Below are positions 1-10,300 of a stretch of 64,000 nucleotides of DNA, piece after piece; position 1 is the stretch's first letter; each line of letters opens with the position of its first letter. The stretch is from Planoprotostelium fungivorum (Eukaryota > Evosea > Variosea > Cavosteliida > Cavosteliaceae), in assembly GCA_003024175.1 (NCBI GenBank), contig MDYQ01000035.1, forward strand, positions 124,001-188,000, given 5' to 3'. The notes below the pieces were generated by a model. The model was not told the origin of the DNA, made no database searches, and saw nothing but the letters and a program-made list of their open reading frames with translations. Position numbers and translations under genes: made by a program.

Positions 1-15
1 TGATGGACGTCTCAG

Positions 16-610
16 GTTATCGAGGGCAAAGGTTCCGTTCAATGCGAAGGAAAAAATCGCAAGAAGGGAACCCAGTGCCGTAATGCAGCTCTTATGGAGT
101 ACATCGGCCCCCGACCCCAATACTGCGCCGAGCACATCGAGTGAGTCCCTCATTTTCGAGTCGCACCGTCTGATGATTCATCCAGGTTGGATCCCAACTC
201 ACTCTACGAGAAGTGCAAGAGCCGATACGCTAAGGAGACCGGAGACAACAAGGGATGCAAAGAGGTAGATCCATCATATCATCATGTTCCAATCTCACCA
301 TCCACAGGTTGTTCTCAAGGAGTTTGGATTCTGCTACAAGCACTTTCACGACGTCGCCAACGACATCACTCGTCAGAACCAGCTCGATAAGGCCACCCAC
401 ATGCTGGAGAGAGTCACCGCCCTCCACCTCCAGCTCGAAGAGGAAGCCTCCGCCGCCAAGAAGAAGGACGGCGACCTCTTCCAGAGAAAGAACAAGCTCA
501 TCCCCAAGTTTGGCGAGATGAAGAGGATGATGAACAAGGCCATCCAGCTCATCAAAGAGAGAGAGACCGAGGGACGCACGCCCCCCCTGCAGAGCCCTTC
601 TGCCGTCTGA
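16..610 (+). CDS. Cys/His-rich putative zinc-binding protein (3' exons)
   Basis: Three exons (about 16-140, 186-264, 308-610) join in frame; the upstream end lies outside the window because base 16 follows an intron acceptor. The product starts with a Cys/His-rich block (QCEGKNRKKGTQCRNAAL, then YIGPRPQYCAEHIE, then EKC and GCKE, then FGFCYKHF) whose regularly spaced Cys and His suggest bound zinc. The C-terminal third is charged and probably helical, with a polar tail ending at the TGA at 608-610. The Cys/His pattern recalls zf-C3Hc3H-like potential DNA-binding domains, but I cannot assign the family by eye. Both introns (45 and 43 nt) have GT-AG ends. Role and location are unknown; nuclear is a guess from the zinc-binding look. 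Confidence 0.75.
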
Positions 611-1035
611 GTGCACCTTTAGACCTCCCCCCATGGACGATGACGGCTCGCGTGATTCGCGACAGTGCTCCTCCGTCTCTTGCCTCTCTTCTTTAGAAGA
701 TGGCAGAAGGCACGAGTCGAGCGTCGAGGCACAGCAAGCCGGACAAAGTCTTTGGAGGGGAGTGTTCTCTGGGGCACTCGAGGATGCTCAATAGATCCTC
801 TAAAATTTTTCGATTTATTCTCTTTTATTCGTGAAAGAAGTTCGCGTTATGTGTTGAACTCCCGCGTGCGACGGCAGTGACACGAAAGTTATAGATGAGA
901 AGGAGATAATCACCTGGGTAACGCTTTGGCATTCATTTCGTAGGTGGTGACACAAAGGACTTAAGCTTATGAACGGCAACCCAGCCACTGACAAAAGAAA
1001 CAGCCAGGTGCTTCTACTAAATACAGCAGCCCAAG
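611..1035. other. intergenic region
   Basis: No coding exon is supported here. It holds the 3' flank of the Cys/His-rich gene and the 5' flank of the LRR receptor gene. The short open frames on both strands have no recognisable product and no consistent splicing. Confidence 0.5.
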
Positions 1036-4000
1036 ATGTTCCCTCGATCAGTTGTGATGTATGTTGTCTTATTGGTCTCCGTTGCAGATGCTGCCAACTA
1101 CACGAGAGAGATGAGACAGTTTTGGCTGTCTCTTGGAGGAAAATCGAATCTATGGAGTGGTCCAGACGTGAGCTCTCGTGTTCTATAGGTATCTCTAACC
1201 TTTCACAGATGTGCAACAGCGCTGATTTTGTTGGCGTCACGTGCATTGCAAGCATCAATACGATGGTCGTCGTCTCTCCCTCAAATCTCAACTCTTCTGT
1301 TTCCACAAGGTTCATCGATCCCATCATCGCACAGGTCGTCAACATACAGACTCTCACTTTAAAGAATTGTGGACTCAGTGGGGGCATACCCAGCAACATC
1401 TGGAACATCACGAGTCTCATCAATTTGGACCTCTCAGAGAATCAACTATCTGGCGATCTACCTCCATTGAAGAACAACTACCTGATCTCCATCCTGAATT
1501 TAGGCTCGAATCATCTCACGGGTGACCTCTCTTTCCTACTTCAACTCCACTGTGTCTGGCGGCTGAATTTGAGTTCCAATCACTTCAGGTGCATCATGGT
1601 GGATCGAATTTAGAATCTGACGAGGAACAGCGGGTCACTCCCTGACCTTCCCAGTGATATGACCAGATTTTGTTTTCCCTCGTATTACATGGGTTACGTA
1701 GACTTTTCATCCAATCAGATCAATGGCACCCTCCCCCCATCATTCGGTGAGCGTAATCATCGTCCGCGATCGACATCATCGTCTCACTCTTGCTCTCATA
1801 TCTTCTGCTGACCCTTCGTCAGGCTCGTCTTTGTTCAAAATGACGATCACTTTCAACGTAGACGATAACTTGATGACATCCATCAGCAGCACATCTATAC
1901 CTCCTCCCTTCAACAGTAGTGCGGGGTGTTCTATACGGAATAATCCCATCCCTTGTCAATATGCATCTCAATTTCTCAACTGCACCTACACGTGTGTCCT
2001 GACTTCATCTACAACTAGCCAAACAATGAACACTTCCACCATTAACAGCTCACCCATCGACATCTCTCCACTGAGCTCAACTGATACTTCATCTACAATC
2101 AGCCAAACCACGACCACAACCACCTCATCTGTCTCACCTATCATCCTTTCCACCGACAGCACCACCTCTGCTTCATCTACAACGAGTATGAGTACCACTG
2201 TACAAGACAGTTTAGCCCCCACCACATCGAGCACCTTCAACACTTTCACCGCTTCATCTGAGAGTAGTGATACCGCAAGTATCACCTCTACTTCATCTAC
2301 AACGAGTCAGACCACGTCTTCCACAGACGAGTTGCTCACCTCTGCCATCCCGAACAATCCCACATTCACTCCATCTACAACGAGCCCAACCAGTCTTTCC
2401 ACCGATTCATCTTCCAGTTCGTCTGCACACGACGCGACTCTTTCACCATCTACAACGAGTGATGTTACCTCTTCCACCATCTCGACTACATCTGACTCGC
2501 AATCGTCCACCGCTGCCTCTTCACCTCTCTCTTTCTCCACCGTGGTGGAACTCATCCAGTCTCTCTACAACGAGACCATCGATCTTTCAAGAGCTGAGGT
2601 GATTTCCCTTCTTCATTCTTCATCTCCTCATACGAAATGCAGAACATCGTCTCTCTATATGCAAATTCTGCGGGATATAGCGTGAGTCTCCTCTCTCTCG
2701 TGATTATGTCGACTCTGAACCATGACCAGTTGCCTTCTCTTCTATCGGTCATAACCAGTGCTGTGTTGAGGGGCAACACCTCTTCCTTCACCATACACTC
2801 GAACAATGTCACTCTCGTGGCACTCACTATCGCTCCTTCATCGATCTACAACGCTACCAGCGTATCTGTACAGATCAACGATGAAAGGTCGGCTTCTGTA
2901 CCTACAAACATCCTATCGGGAGGTAATGATTTGATTCAGAGTAGAGTTAAAGATTGTACAGACGTTACCATGGTGATGTCTTACATAGATAGTAATCCTT
3001 TCCCGACCTCAGATGCATACACCATGTGAGTTCGACGTGCATACGAGGTGATATTGATGGAAATAGAAACGGTGGTGTCATAGGTCTGACTCTCTACAAC
3101 GGGGCGGACGAATTAACCGTCTCTGATCTCTCACATCCCATCAACATCACCATGGGACGATCCGATCTACCGAGTCAGTATAAATCCATCTACAACGATG
3201 TAGATTGACGTGCGTCACAGATTTCATCTGTCTGTACTGGGCAGAGGTAGAGAGAGAGTGGAAGAGAGAAGGCTGTCAGACATTATACGTCGCCGATCGA
3301 GTGACGTGTCAGTGCAATCATCTCACAAACTTCTCTCTCGGTTCTGTCCCACCTTCTCCACAGCAGCAAGTCCCATCACCCGTGGAGACGAAGAAGACAA
3401 TGACAGGTGCCATCGTTGGATGTGTCGTGGGAGGAATATTTCTGGCGATAGTGGCTATTTCAGTCTTCATCATCGTACGCAGAAAGGTGACACAAGGATT
3501 TCGCTCTTTTATATCACGATAGACGTAAGATGATGATCTCACACGTTGATGACAGAGGTATCGTTCGGTGCAGGTTCTCACGGAGAGAAAGAGCGAAATA
3601 TCTCGCAACATCACCTTCACATGTCTAGTCCACCACAACGACAAGAGAGAGATATGGAGGGCAAATTACAGTGATACGACACAAGTGGCCATCAAGAAGT
3701 GCATCGATGCGAAGACGAGAAGTGATCTGATCAGAGAAGCCACAGTCATGAAGGTGAGAGAGAGAGGAGAGGAGAGAGTGAATGGATGCAGGAGATGCAT
3801 CACCCAAACATCGTACAGTACCTGGGTCAAGACCTGACGAGTGAAGGTGATGGCATGTCACGATGTCATCACAGTCTACTGACGTGATAGTAGAAGCGTA
3901 TTACGTGATGGAATGGGTTGGAGGGAGCTTGAGTAGATATCCTGTCGACATCAAAATCGAAGACGTGTGAGCACACCATCTCATCGACCTCATCGTTCTC

Positions 4001-4770
4001 ATGACCATTCACCATCTTCTCGACATCACTATTTTCATCTTTATCTTGCATGTCCAGTGTACTGAAGATGATATAAGATCATTGCAGATCGCCAGGGCAA
4101 TGTCTTATCTGTCCGAGAACTACATCGTTCACACTCGTCTCACTCTCGATCACGTGAAGCCCTTCCAGATTAGTCTCACTCACCCCCCTCACAGGTTCTA
4201 TACGAGAGACAAGAGAACGATACCGTCGTTAAGCTGACTGGTTTCTCTCGCTCTACCTTCCACGGTCACAAGACTCAATTGGACCACGTCGGCTTACACA
4301 CAGTGAAGATCTTCATCCATCTAGACGTTGACTGTCCACAGGCACCAGAAGTCATAGAGAGCGATGGCGTACAGAGGATGGAGTCAGATGTATATAGTTT
4401 CGGCGTTCTCCTCTATCGTCTCTCACGTCACGGTGAAGACCCTTTCGATACAAAGAGTCAGAGAGAGGTGGACGACGCTGTCGATCGCGTTTCAACTGAT
4501 GAAGCGTCAGAGAATCAAGTTGATACGTTGCAGTGCAGTCGGGCTCGATGTGGAGCACCTGAAGGATGATGCTCTATATCCACTCATCATCCGATGGTGA
4601 GATGATCGTGATGATCGGTGTGGCTGATGCGGGACAGCATACATCGTGCCAAAGCAAACAGACCCAATTTTCAGCAGATCACGAGGGAGCTCCGCGATGC
4701 GATGAGATCGAAACAGTCGGTCATCTCTGAACCACAGGGTTCCGATCAGTACGGTGTCGTCAGCCTTTGA
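1036..4770 (+). CDS. LRR - Ser/Thr stalk - GPS - TM - pseudokinase receptor
   Basis: The ATG at 1036 opens a signal peptide (MFPRSVVMYVVLLVSVADA); an N-terminal LRR cap and leucine-rich repeats follow (LTLKNCGLSGGIPSNIW, LINLDLSENQLSGDLPPL). Next is a Ser/Thr-rich stalk (about 1990-2530), a GAIN-like region, and a GPS motif at about 3225-3345 with the Cys/Trp pattern and intact TCQCNHLTNF, so the HL/T cleavage site is kept. A membrane segment (about 3405-3480, GAIVGCVVGGIFLAIVAI) ends in RRK. The intracellular part is kinase-like: VAIKK keeps the lysine, but HRD reads VHTRLT, DFG reads LTGFS, and APEV and SDVYSFGVLLYRL are kept. The last exon ends RPNFQQITRELRDAM plus a short tail, stop at 4768-4770. 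I infer a catalytically dead receptor that could self-cleave. More than a dozen short introns; some splice sites are uncertain. Confidence 0.78.
1990..2530 (+). repeat. Ser/Thr-rich stalk with recurring TCTACAACGAG
   Basis: Low-complexity coding sequence for Ser/Thr, probably an O-glycosylated stalk between the LRRs and the GPS region. The DNA word CATCTACAACGAG and close variants occur at least six times (about 2007, 2091, 2175, 2295, 2381 and 2451), each encoding S-T-T-S. Confidence 0.7.
3188..3205. repeat. intronic palindrome ATCTACAACGATGTAGAT
   Basis: Seven-base arms ATCTACA/TGTAGAT around ACGA, inside a short intron of the LRR-GPS receptor and followed by TGACGTG and the acceptor CAG. 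Near-identical palindromes lie in introns of three unrelated genes in this window (32670, 57380, 60778). Confidence 0.75.
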
Positions 4771-5051
4771 ATTTCGTACAAGAAATAAAAGATAGGTCTA
4801 TCCACATCATCTAATGTTTCGAAACATCTATGACTTGGAGCGAGCATCAAATCTGAAGGGTAGGACCACCTTCTGACTCCGTTCTATCCTGTACCAGACC
4901 TTAAGAGGTTCACCGTCTTCTATTGACGAGCACTTCTTTCTGAATTTCGAGATGGTCGCATACCAGTGACACATTGTTTGATGTCCCGAGAGAAAGATGT
5001 GGAACACTGGACACACAATATCCAGATATCATTCTATCGTCCATTTATTCA

Positions 5052-7447
5052 TCAGAAGAGAGCAAGGAGAATCATGACAGCAGAGATGAGAGTGGCCTTG
5101 AGAACAGAAGCATCACCAACCGGTTTGACTTCTACCGAGGTTCCCGTGACACCCGACGTCGTAGTAGAGACAGAGGCAGTCACGGAAGAGTCTGTACCAG
5201 CGCTTCCATTGCTCGAGCCAGAACCAAAGGTGGAAGAGGATGTGCTAGAAGAGGTGGTAGGGTTGATGCTGTAGTTGACATCGTATCCAACGTTGACTCC
5301 AGCGGCTAACGTCTCGTCAGCGTGACGTCACGTCACATCTTCACTCACGTGTACCAATGTTGGTGGACACTTGTCCCTGTCCACTCACGGCAACGATGAA
5401 TGAAGAAATTGTAGAAGTGTTCATCAGCATCACGTTGGGTGAATAGGAGGGAACACCAACCACGTTCCTCTTATCCAAATTGTTAGCTGAGAGGCTCTGC
5501 AAGCTGACGGTTGAACCAGTGACATTGACTGAAAAGATGCCGACGGAAGCCGTGAGGGGAGGATACTGAAGGACAAGGAAACCGTTGACGTTGTAGTTCT
5601 GTCCGTACACTCCTTGTCCGTTGATGGGAACTATCGTTCTGTCAGTGAATGGAGTGTAGATGACATCACTCACCGAGCGTGAACTTGACTGTCATCGGCT
5701 GCAAGTCTCCCAACTGCACGTAAAAGATGTCACTGGAGCAAGTGAGAGTGAACAGGGTCGTGTTCTCGTCTTCGTAAAACAGAGTAGAGAAAGTGCTCGA
5801 ATACAGATAGAGATAGTTGGACGAGTTGCTGGGAATGCCATCACTTCTGATGCAGTATCCCTCAGGTGGCTGGACGACAAAGGCGCTGTTGATGGCGGGT
5901 ACGTTGAAGGTAGAGTTACCGGTGACCGTGTTACACACTGACGTCACATCAGTCGATGTAGATGACACGATGACGTACCGTCCAGAGATGAGCCCCTGAT
6001 GCGCCCCAAGTAGTTGAAAGATGTTGCCGGATAACTAACACGATCAATAAACGTGTCAACAACGACGTCTCTCACCATCCTGGTAATCCTAACACATCTG
6101 CTGGACTGCTTCTTTGGTAGTCTGCGATTGTACCAGCGGCCAAGTTGACTTGGTAGAAGCCGAACGGAAGGCTGTCGTCCACGGGCAGAGTCGAGTTCAA
6201 GCTGACCGGCTGATCTGCACTGGGGTGAGCACGATGAATGGATGTGTATATCTCACAGGGCCCGTTGACTTGGATGGACAGAGCGATGCTCGTGTTGTTG
6301 CCGCAGTTGTAAGCGGCATCGAAACTTGCGAGTTGAGAGGAGACCCGTTGTCCGTTGATGAAGCCACCCTTGGATGTGACTTCGTTGTTGACCAGCTTGA
6401 CGAGAGCATAGTTGTCAGAAGAGTTGCCGTACGTCTGACAGGTGGCAGAGTAGTTACCCGTTGTAGATGCGCTCAGAGTGGGAGGTGTCTGCAGAGAGAT
6501 GACCGTGGCAGATAGAGCTCCAGTTCTACCGAAATAGAGGTTACTGCATCCTCTGGTGTTCACAACCTGACGTCTCGGTCAGCACAATGGGGATCTCGAT
6601 CTTCGTCTCTCACACTGAAGAGACTACCCGTTTGGGCACCATCTAACAGCAAGACGGCACGTTGTAGAGAGCAGATGTTGGGTGAGCTGTTGTACGTGAC
6701 GTTCTGGTACACGAAAGAAGCTGGGGAGAAAAAACCACCATTAGATTTCACATCGATTACAAAGGTCCGAGGATACGTGGTGGTGAACAGTGGATAGGCT
6801 GTTCAAGATGTCAGTCAACTCTTCGGGCTGGATAGCTTACCTGAGCCACTGGTGGTCAGTGTGACGTTGGGGTTGACGTACGAGCTACCGCCAAAGCCCA
6901 TTGATGGGTTGAAGAAGATTAAACCAGGTATAGCGAGGGTATAGAGGTAGGGAACGTCCGCCGAGAAGGTGTAGTAAGTCCTGTTGACGTTGGTGTAGTT
7001 CTGTCCGAGAGTGATCTGGACGATGTCTGTTCGTGTGGGTCAGTCGAAGAAGACCTCGGATGATCGAGGTGAAGAGGTCATGCCGGATGTGTTCACCTGT
7101 CTGAATCACTGTGATGTTGGTGAGCTCGGAAGTGACCAATGACTGGTTGACAGAAGAGTACAGGACTACTTGAAAGGTGCTGCATGTTGTCCCATATCCG
7201 TATTCTCCGTCGCAGATAGGGAGAGAGGCCAGGGATTCCAAACTACTCTCGTATCTGTATTCAAAGAGGGCGGGAGAGTCTGCCTTATAGATGGGAGAGA
7301 AGTAGCCGGTGGTCGGAATGGTCGTCGTTGACGTCTCATAGTCCTGAAGAACATGAGACGATGATGAAGAAGGTGACCAAGAGGGAGACTCACAGTGGCC
7401 TGAGAGAGAGCGACACAGAGGAGAAAGAGAGAGAGAGCGCGTCTCAT
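5052..7447 (-). CDS. Secreted GPI-type surface protein, array copy A
   Basis: Minus-strand gene of about ten short-intron exons. The ATG at 7445-7447 opens the signal peptide MRRALSLFLLCVALSQAT. Conserved ectodomain blocks follow: PTTGYFSPIYKADSPALF, a CxTFQVVLY segment, ITLGQNYT, QTPPTLSASTTGNYSATC, TYGNSSDNYALVKLVN, EGYCIRSDGIPSNSS, FYEDENTTLFTLTC and GQGVYGQNYNV. A dibasic site (LDKRNV) precedes the last ectodomain segment. The tail is NVGYDV, a short Ser/Thr stalk without the 27-nt repeat, then DASVLKATLISAVMILLALF and stop, as expected of a GPI-attachment signal; AATAAA follows the stop. Its closest relative is copy B, with introns alignable too. It lies tail-to-tail with the upstream receptor. 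Function unknown; cell-surface adhesion or recognition is an inference. Confidence 0.85.
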
Positions 7448-7600
7448 CTTGCTGCTACCGAAAGAGAATGAACGAAAAGCGCGCCAAATGGGGCGACAAA
7501 CGTTCACCGAATGAGATGCAAAGGTGCGATAAAAAGTGGGAAGAGAAGCGGAAAGGTGAAGGGATGAGTGCATAAACCTCCCTACCGCTCCCTGCCGTAC
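7448..7600 (-). promoter_or_regulatory. Conserved upstream block of copy A
   Basis: Read on the minus strand, the last bases before the ATG contain TTTGGCGCGC, TTCGTTCATTCT and TTTCGGTAGCAGCAAG. The same order of words occurs just before the ATG of copies B, D, E, F and G, so it is probably the core promoter and 5' leader of the family. Confidence 0.6.
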
Positions 7601-8172
7601 CTAATTAGGGCGTGTTTTGATATTTCGATGGAGGTCAAGCATAAAAAACTGCGTAAGGTGAGCACATCTTTCTGAAGAAAAGGGGTACTCTTTACTCACC
7701 CTGTCTGATCCGATAGAACGTCTCTAGAGATACGCTCATTGATACACACTGTGAGCTCACCTCTACGTCTCTCAAAGAGGAAAAAGAGGGTCGCTGTGGT
7801 ATCGTCTGGTGATGAGTTGAAAGAAAGACAGAACACTACAGAAATCGCCTCCAACTGGTATTCTGAATACCAACAGCATGACAGGCGTCGGACTGTGAGG
7901 AACACGCGTGTTGGGACCAGTTAATGCTCATTTTCTTTGGCTTGAGATGTAATCTCTACCATATTGTTAGACACGAACTATTGGATCCTATTATTTTCAC
8001 CTTCGTCCTTCACGAATCGTCGCTGCAATCTCATCACGTGCTTGAGATCCCAATGTCGAGCAATCACGTTTGGTCATTGACGTTTGTATAAGGTCATCCA
8101 GCAACTGGTCAACTAGAGTGGTAGACTAGAGGTACCCCTCTGAAAAAGATCAGATGATTGATTCCTTCCCCA
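7601..8172. other. intergenic region with pieces shared with the flank of copy B
   Basis: No gene seen. GGCGTGTTTTGATATTTCG (about 7609-7627) and GAAAGACAGAACACTACAG (about 7820-7840) recur slightly changed upstream of copy B (about 22345-22400), so A and B were duplicated together with flanking DNA. Confidence 0.5.
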
Positions 8173-8345
8173 TCTTCAAAATCAAGAACGTATCGTGTGT
8201 CGTCCGGAGTATACAACAACAAGAACAACAACAATATCATCGCACATTCTCTCTATGACGGTGAGACTTTATTTTCGCCCTCTCAGAAGAGGAGGAACAT
8301 CATCATGGCAGAGATGGTCGCCTTGATGACCGAAGCGTCACTGAC
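8173..8345. repeat. direct repeat, first copy (second at 9420-9562)
   Basis: AATCAAGAACGTATCGTGT, GACGGTGA then ACTTTATTT, and CTCAGAAGAGGAGGAACATC appear in the same order at 8173-8345 and 9420-9562 with a few small differences. This is a local duplication of the 3' end of a surface-protein copy. Confidence 0.8.
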
Positions 8346-8530
8346 GGGGGCTGCTGCGGTCGTAACAGGTGTATTGACGGGAGAGGTACCTGAAGCTGTT
8401 GCAGTGATGGTGTTTCCGTTGGTAGATGTAGAGGTGGAAGAGGATGAGCTCGATGAGCTTGAACAGCTCGAAGTGGTGGGCTCGTTGCCAAAGTTATCAT
8501 CATATCCCGCGTCAAGTCCAACAGTTGATC
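8283..8530 (-). pseudogene. Orphan tail of a surface-protein gene
   Basis: The minus strand encodes GLDAGYDDNFGNEPTTSS, a poly-Ser/Thr stalk, then VSDASVIKATISAMMMFLLF and a stop. This matches the NVGYDV - stalk - DASVxKATxISA tail of copies A and B. An AATAAA-like signal follows, but none of the upstream ectodomain exons are present nearby, so it is a truncated remnant. A still-used last exon spliced to something distant is less likely. Confidence 0.7.
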
Positions 8531-9040
8531 GATCATGAGTAGGACAGCACGTGACCAATGGACATCAGTAATGAAGTCATGTCGAGGGTTCATCTTCCTG
8601 AGGATTTTTTACCGCACATATCAGCGCCAGACATGATGACCCAACTGCTCACAAAGTTGATGCAGCCTACCATGCTTCTGTATAGTGTCGCATGTTATTT
8701 GGGACCCATAATTCAAAATCTGTTTGTGTCGAATTGGTCGCAAACTGATTTACATGCATGTTAACCACGGGTCTTGGGTGCCAGGAACTGTTCTGGGGGT
8801 TAGTACTAAAAAACAGGTATAAGTGCGTTGAGACCCTGAAGATACCCATACTGCTGGCCGCCTGAAAAGAAAGATATTGTGAAAAGGTCATCGGTTCTTC
8901 GGGTGCAGTTGGCACGGTGAAGTGAGATGTGCCGTGTTGTCACTTGCGTTGATCCAACTCATGAAGCGTGAAACGAACATGTTTACAGCGAACGAAATCC
9001 AATGAATTGGGCCGTGAACGTCTCCGGTTCTGCTGCCATC
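8531..9040. other. non-coding stretch with an inverted-repeat arm
   Basis: No exon recognised. Bases about 8893-9000 are the reverse complement of about 10030-10140 (shared words include ACATGTTTACAGCGAACGAA and CGGGTGCAGTTGG), giving an inverted repeat about 1.1 kb apart that flanks the orphan receptor exon and the second tail remnant. Confidence 0.65.
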
Positions 9041-9322
9041 GTGAAACTGACCATCGTGACGTTTCTCTATATCTTCCACCTTCAATATCCGAAGAAGGAC
9101 TCGTATACACGAGACACCCAACACCATGAAGGTCGCAGAGATCATCATCATCTATTCCATCTGTGTATTCGCGGTGTGTTCGATCACTTCCGCGCAGGTC
9201 GAAGCGGAGTCTGTCATCATCAGGTCTCTGTACGACTCTTTGGATGGTGAGCCTTAGAGGGAGGGAGAAGATGAGACGAAGACAGGTGATCACTGGGTGA
9301 ATAACACAAACTGGAAGAATGC
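9041..9322. repeat. direct repeat, first copy (second at 10233-10498)
   Basis: Runs from GTGAAACTGACC through the signal-peptide exon and the next exon start to CTGGAAGAATGC. It matches 10233-10498, the beginning of the intact LRR receptor kinase gene, with scattered substitutions. Confidence 0.85.
9126..9322 (+). pseudogene. Orphan 5' exons of an LRR receptor kinase
   Basis: The ATG at 9126 encodes MKVAEIIIIYSICVFAVC, then SITSAQVEAESVIIRSLYDS, a 39-nt intron, and DHWVNNTNWKNA. It is nearly the same as the first two exons of the receptor kinase at 10301, but the match stops at the second exon and no LRR follows. It is a duplicated promoter-plus-signal-peptide fragment that still reads open. 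Confidence 0.75.
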
Positions 9323-9511
9323 TTGTATATCACTCTCATTTTCGATTCTCACGACGATTGACGAGGCGCCACGACCTGTTGCTCAATTCCTTCACTGATG
9401 ACATCATCAGAAGCCATCTTAAAAATCAAGAACGTATCGTGTCTCGTCCGGAGTATCCAACAACAATATCGCCACACGTTCTCTCTGACGGTGAAACTTT
9501 ATTTCTCGACC

Positions 9512-9690
9512 TCTCAGAAGAGGAGGAACATCATCATCATGGCAGAGATGGTCGCCTTGGTGTAAGACATCACGTGACCATCACGACTCACGTACCCAAC
9601 TTGACCATCATCTGTCCTTGTCCTCTCACCGCTACCACAAATTGAGTCAGCGAAGAGGTGTTCGTCAACAGCGTGTTGGGAGTCAAGACA
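9512..9690 (-). pseudogene. Second orphan tail of a surface-protein gene, stalk deleted
   Basis: On the minus strand a segment like SLTQFVVAVRGQGQMMVKLG, matching the QFIVxxxGQGQM block of copies A-G, is followed after an intron-like gap by a piece of the hydrophobic tail seen at 8283. The stalk and the other exons are missing, so this is a deleted relic. Confidence 0.65.
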
Positions 9691-9734
9691 TCATGCGAGA
9701 CCACACGCTTACGACCCTGGAAGATGCCGTGGCA

Positions 9735-9800
9735 GCAGAACCGGAGTTCCGATCTGTACGGTGTCGTCAGCCTTTGAATTTTGTACGAGAGATAAAAGAT
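9735..9800 (+). pseudogene. Relic of the 3' end of the LRR-GPS receptor
   Basis: TACGGTGTCGTCAGCCTTTG and the following AATTT, GTACGAGA and ATAAAAGATA match the last codons, stop and 3' flank of the receptor gene ending at 4770. Only the terminal codons are recognisable. Confidence 0.65.
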
Positions 9801-10029
9801 ACACGGGAAGGAGTGCTGTGCGTTTCTCCCTCTCTCGAACTATCCAACTCAAATGATCGATCTCACGATATTGAAGATGATTGTGGATTTTGCAGTCCTG
9901 CGATACAGTTCCAACACTCAGGTCCTTATCAGAAGTGGTCTGTGACGCCTAACTGCAGAGGGAGAAGAAGATAAAGCCTGGCTGCCCTCTATTGAAACCT
10001 GAACGATCCGACACCATACAGGACTACAA

Positions 10030-10140
10030 GAATTTCGTTCGCTGTAAACATGTTCGTTTCACGCTTCATGAGTTGGATCAACTCACGTGACAACACGGCA
10101 CATCTGACTTCACCGGGCCAACTGCACCCGAAGAAGCGAT
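10030..10140. repeat. inverted-repeat arm (partner 8893-9000)
   Basis: Reverse complement of the 8893-9000 segment, including TTCGTTCGCTGTAAACATGT and CCAACTGCACCCGAAGAA. No terminal signals of a known transposon were seen at the ends. Confidence 0.65.
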
Positions 10141-10300
10141 GGACTTTTCACAACATTCGTTTCAGGCGGCGAAACTCGAAGGTGTTCCTCTTCCAGTGCC
10201 ACACTTTTAAAGACACTCAGAAGTCAATGACGCGTGAAACTGACCACCGGGACGTTTCTTTATATCTTTCACCTTCAATTCACGAGACACCAAACACAAC

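Noticed and set aside
6240-6275. Conserved peptide CEIYTSIHRAHPSADQ in A and B, and CEISMSHD in D, F and G
   Set aside because: It is the translation of an intron starting GTGAGATAT; skipping it restores a frame shared by all paralogs (GPYNEVVS in D, F and G), so it is not protein.
8893-10140. Inverted repeat as the ends of a DNA transposon
   Set aside because: No transposase, no target-site duplication and no terminal signature; the arms flank duplicated host sequence.
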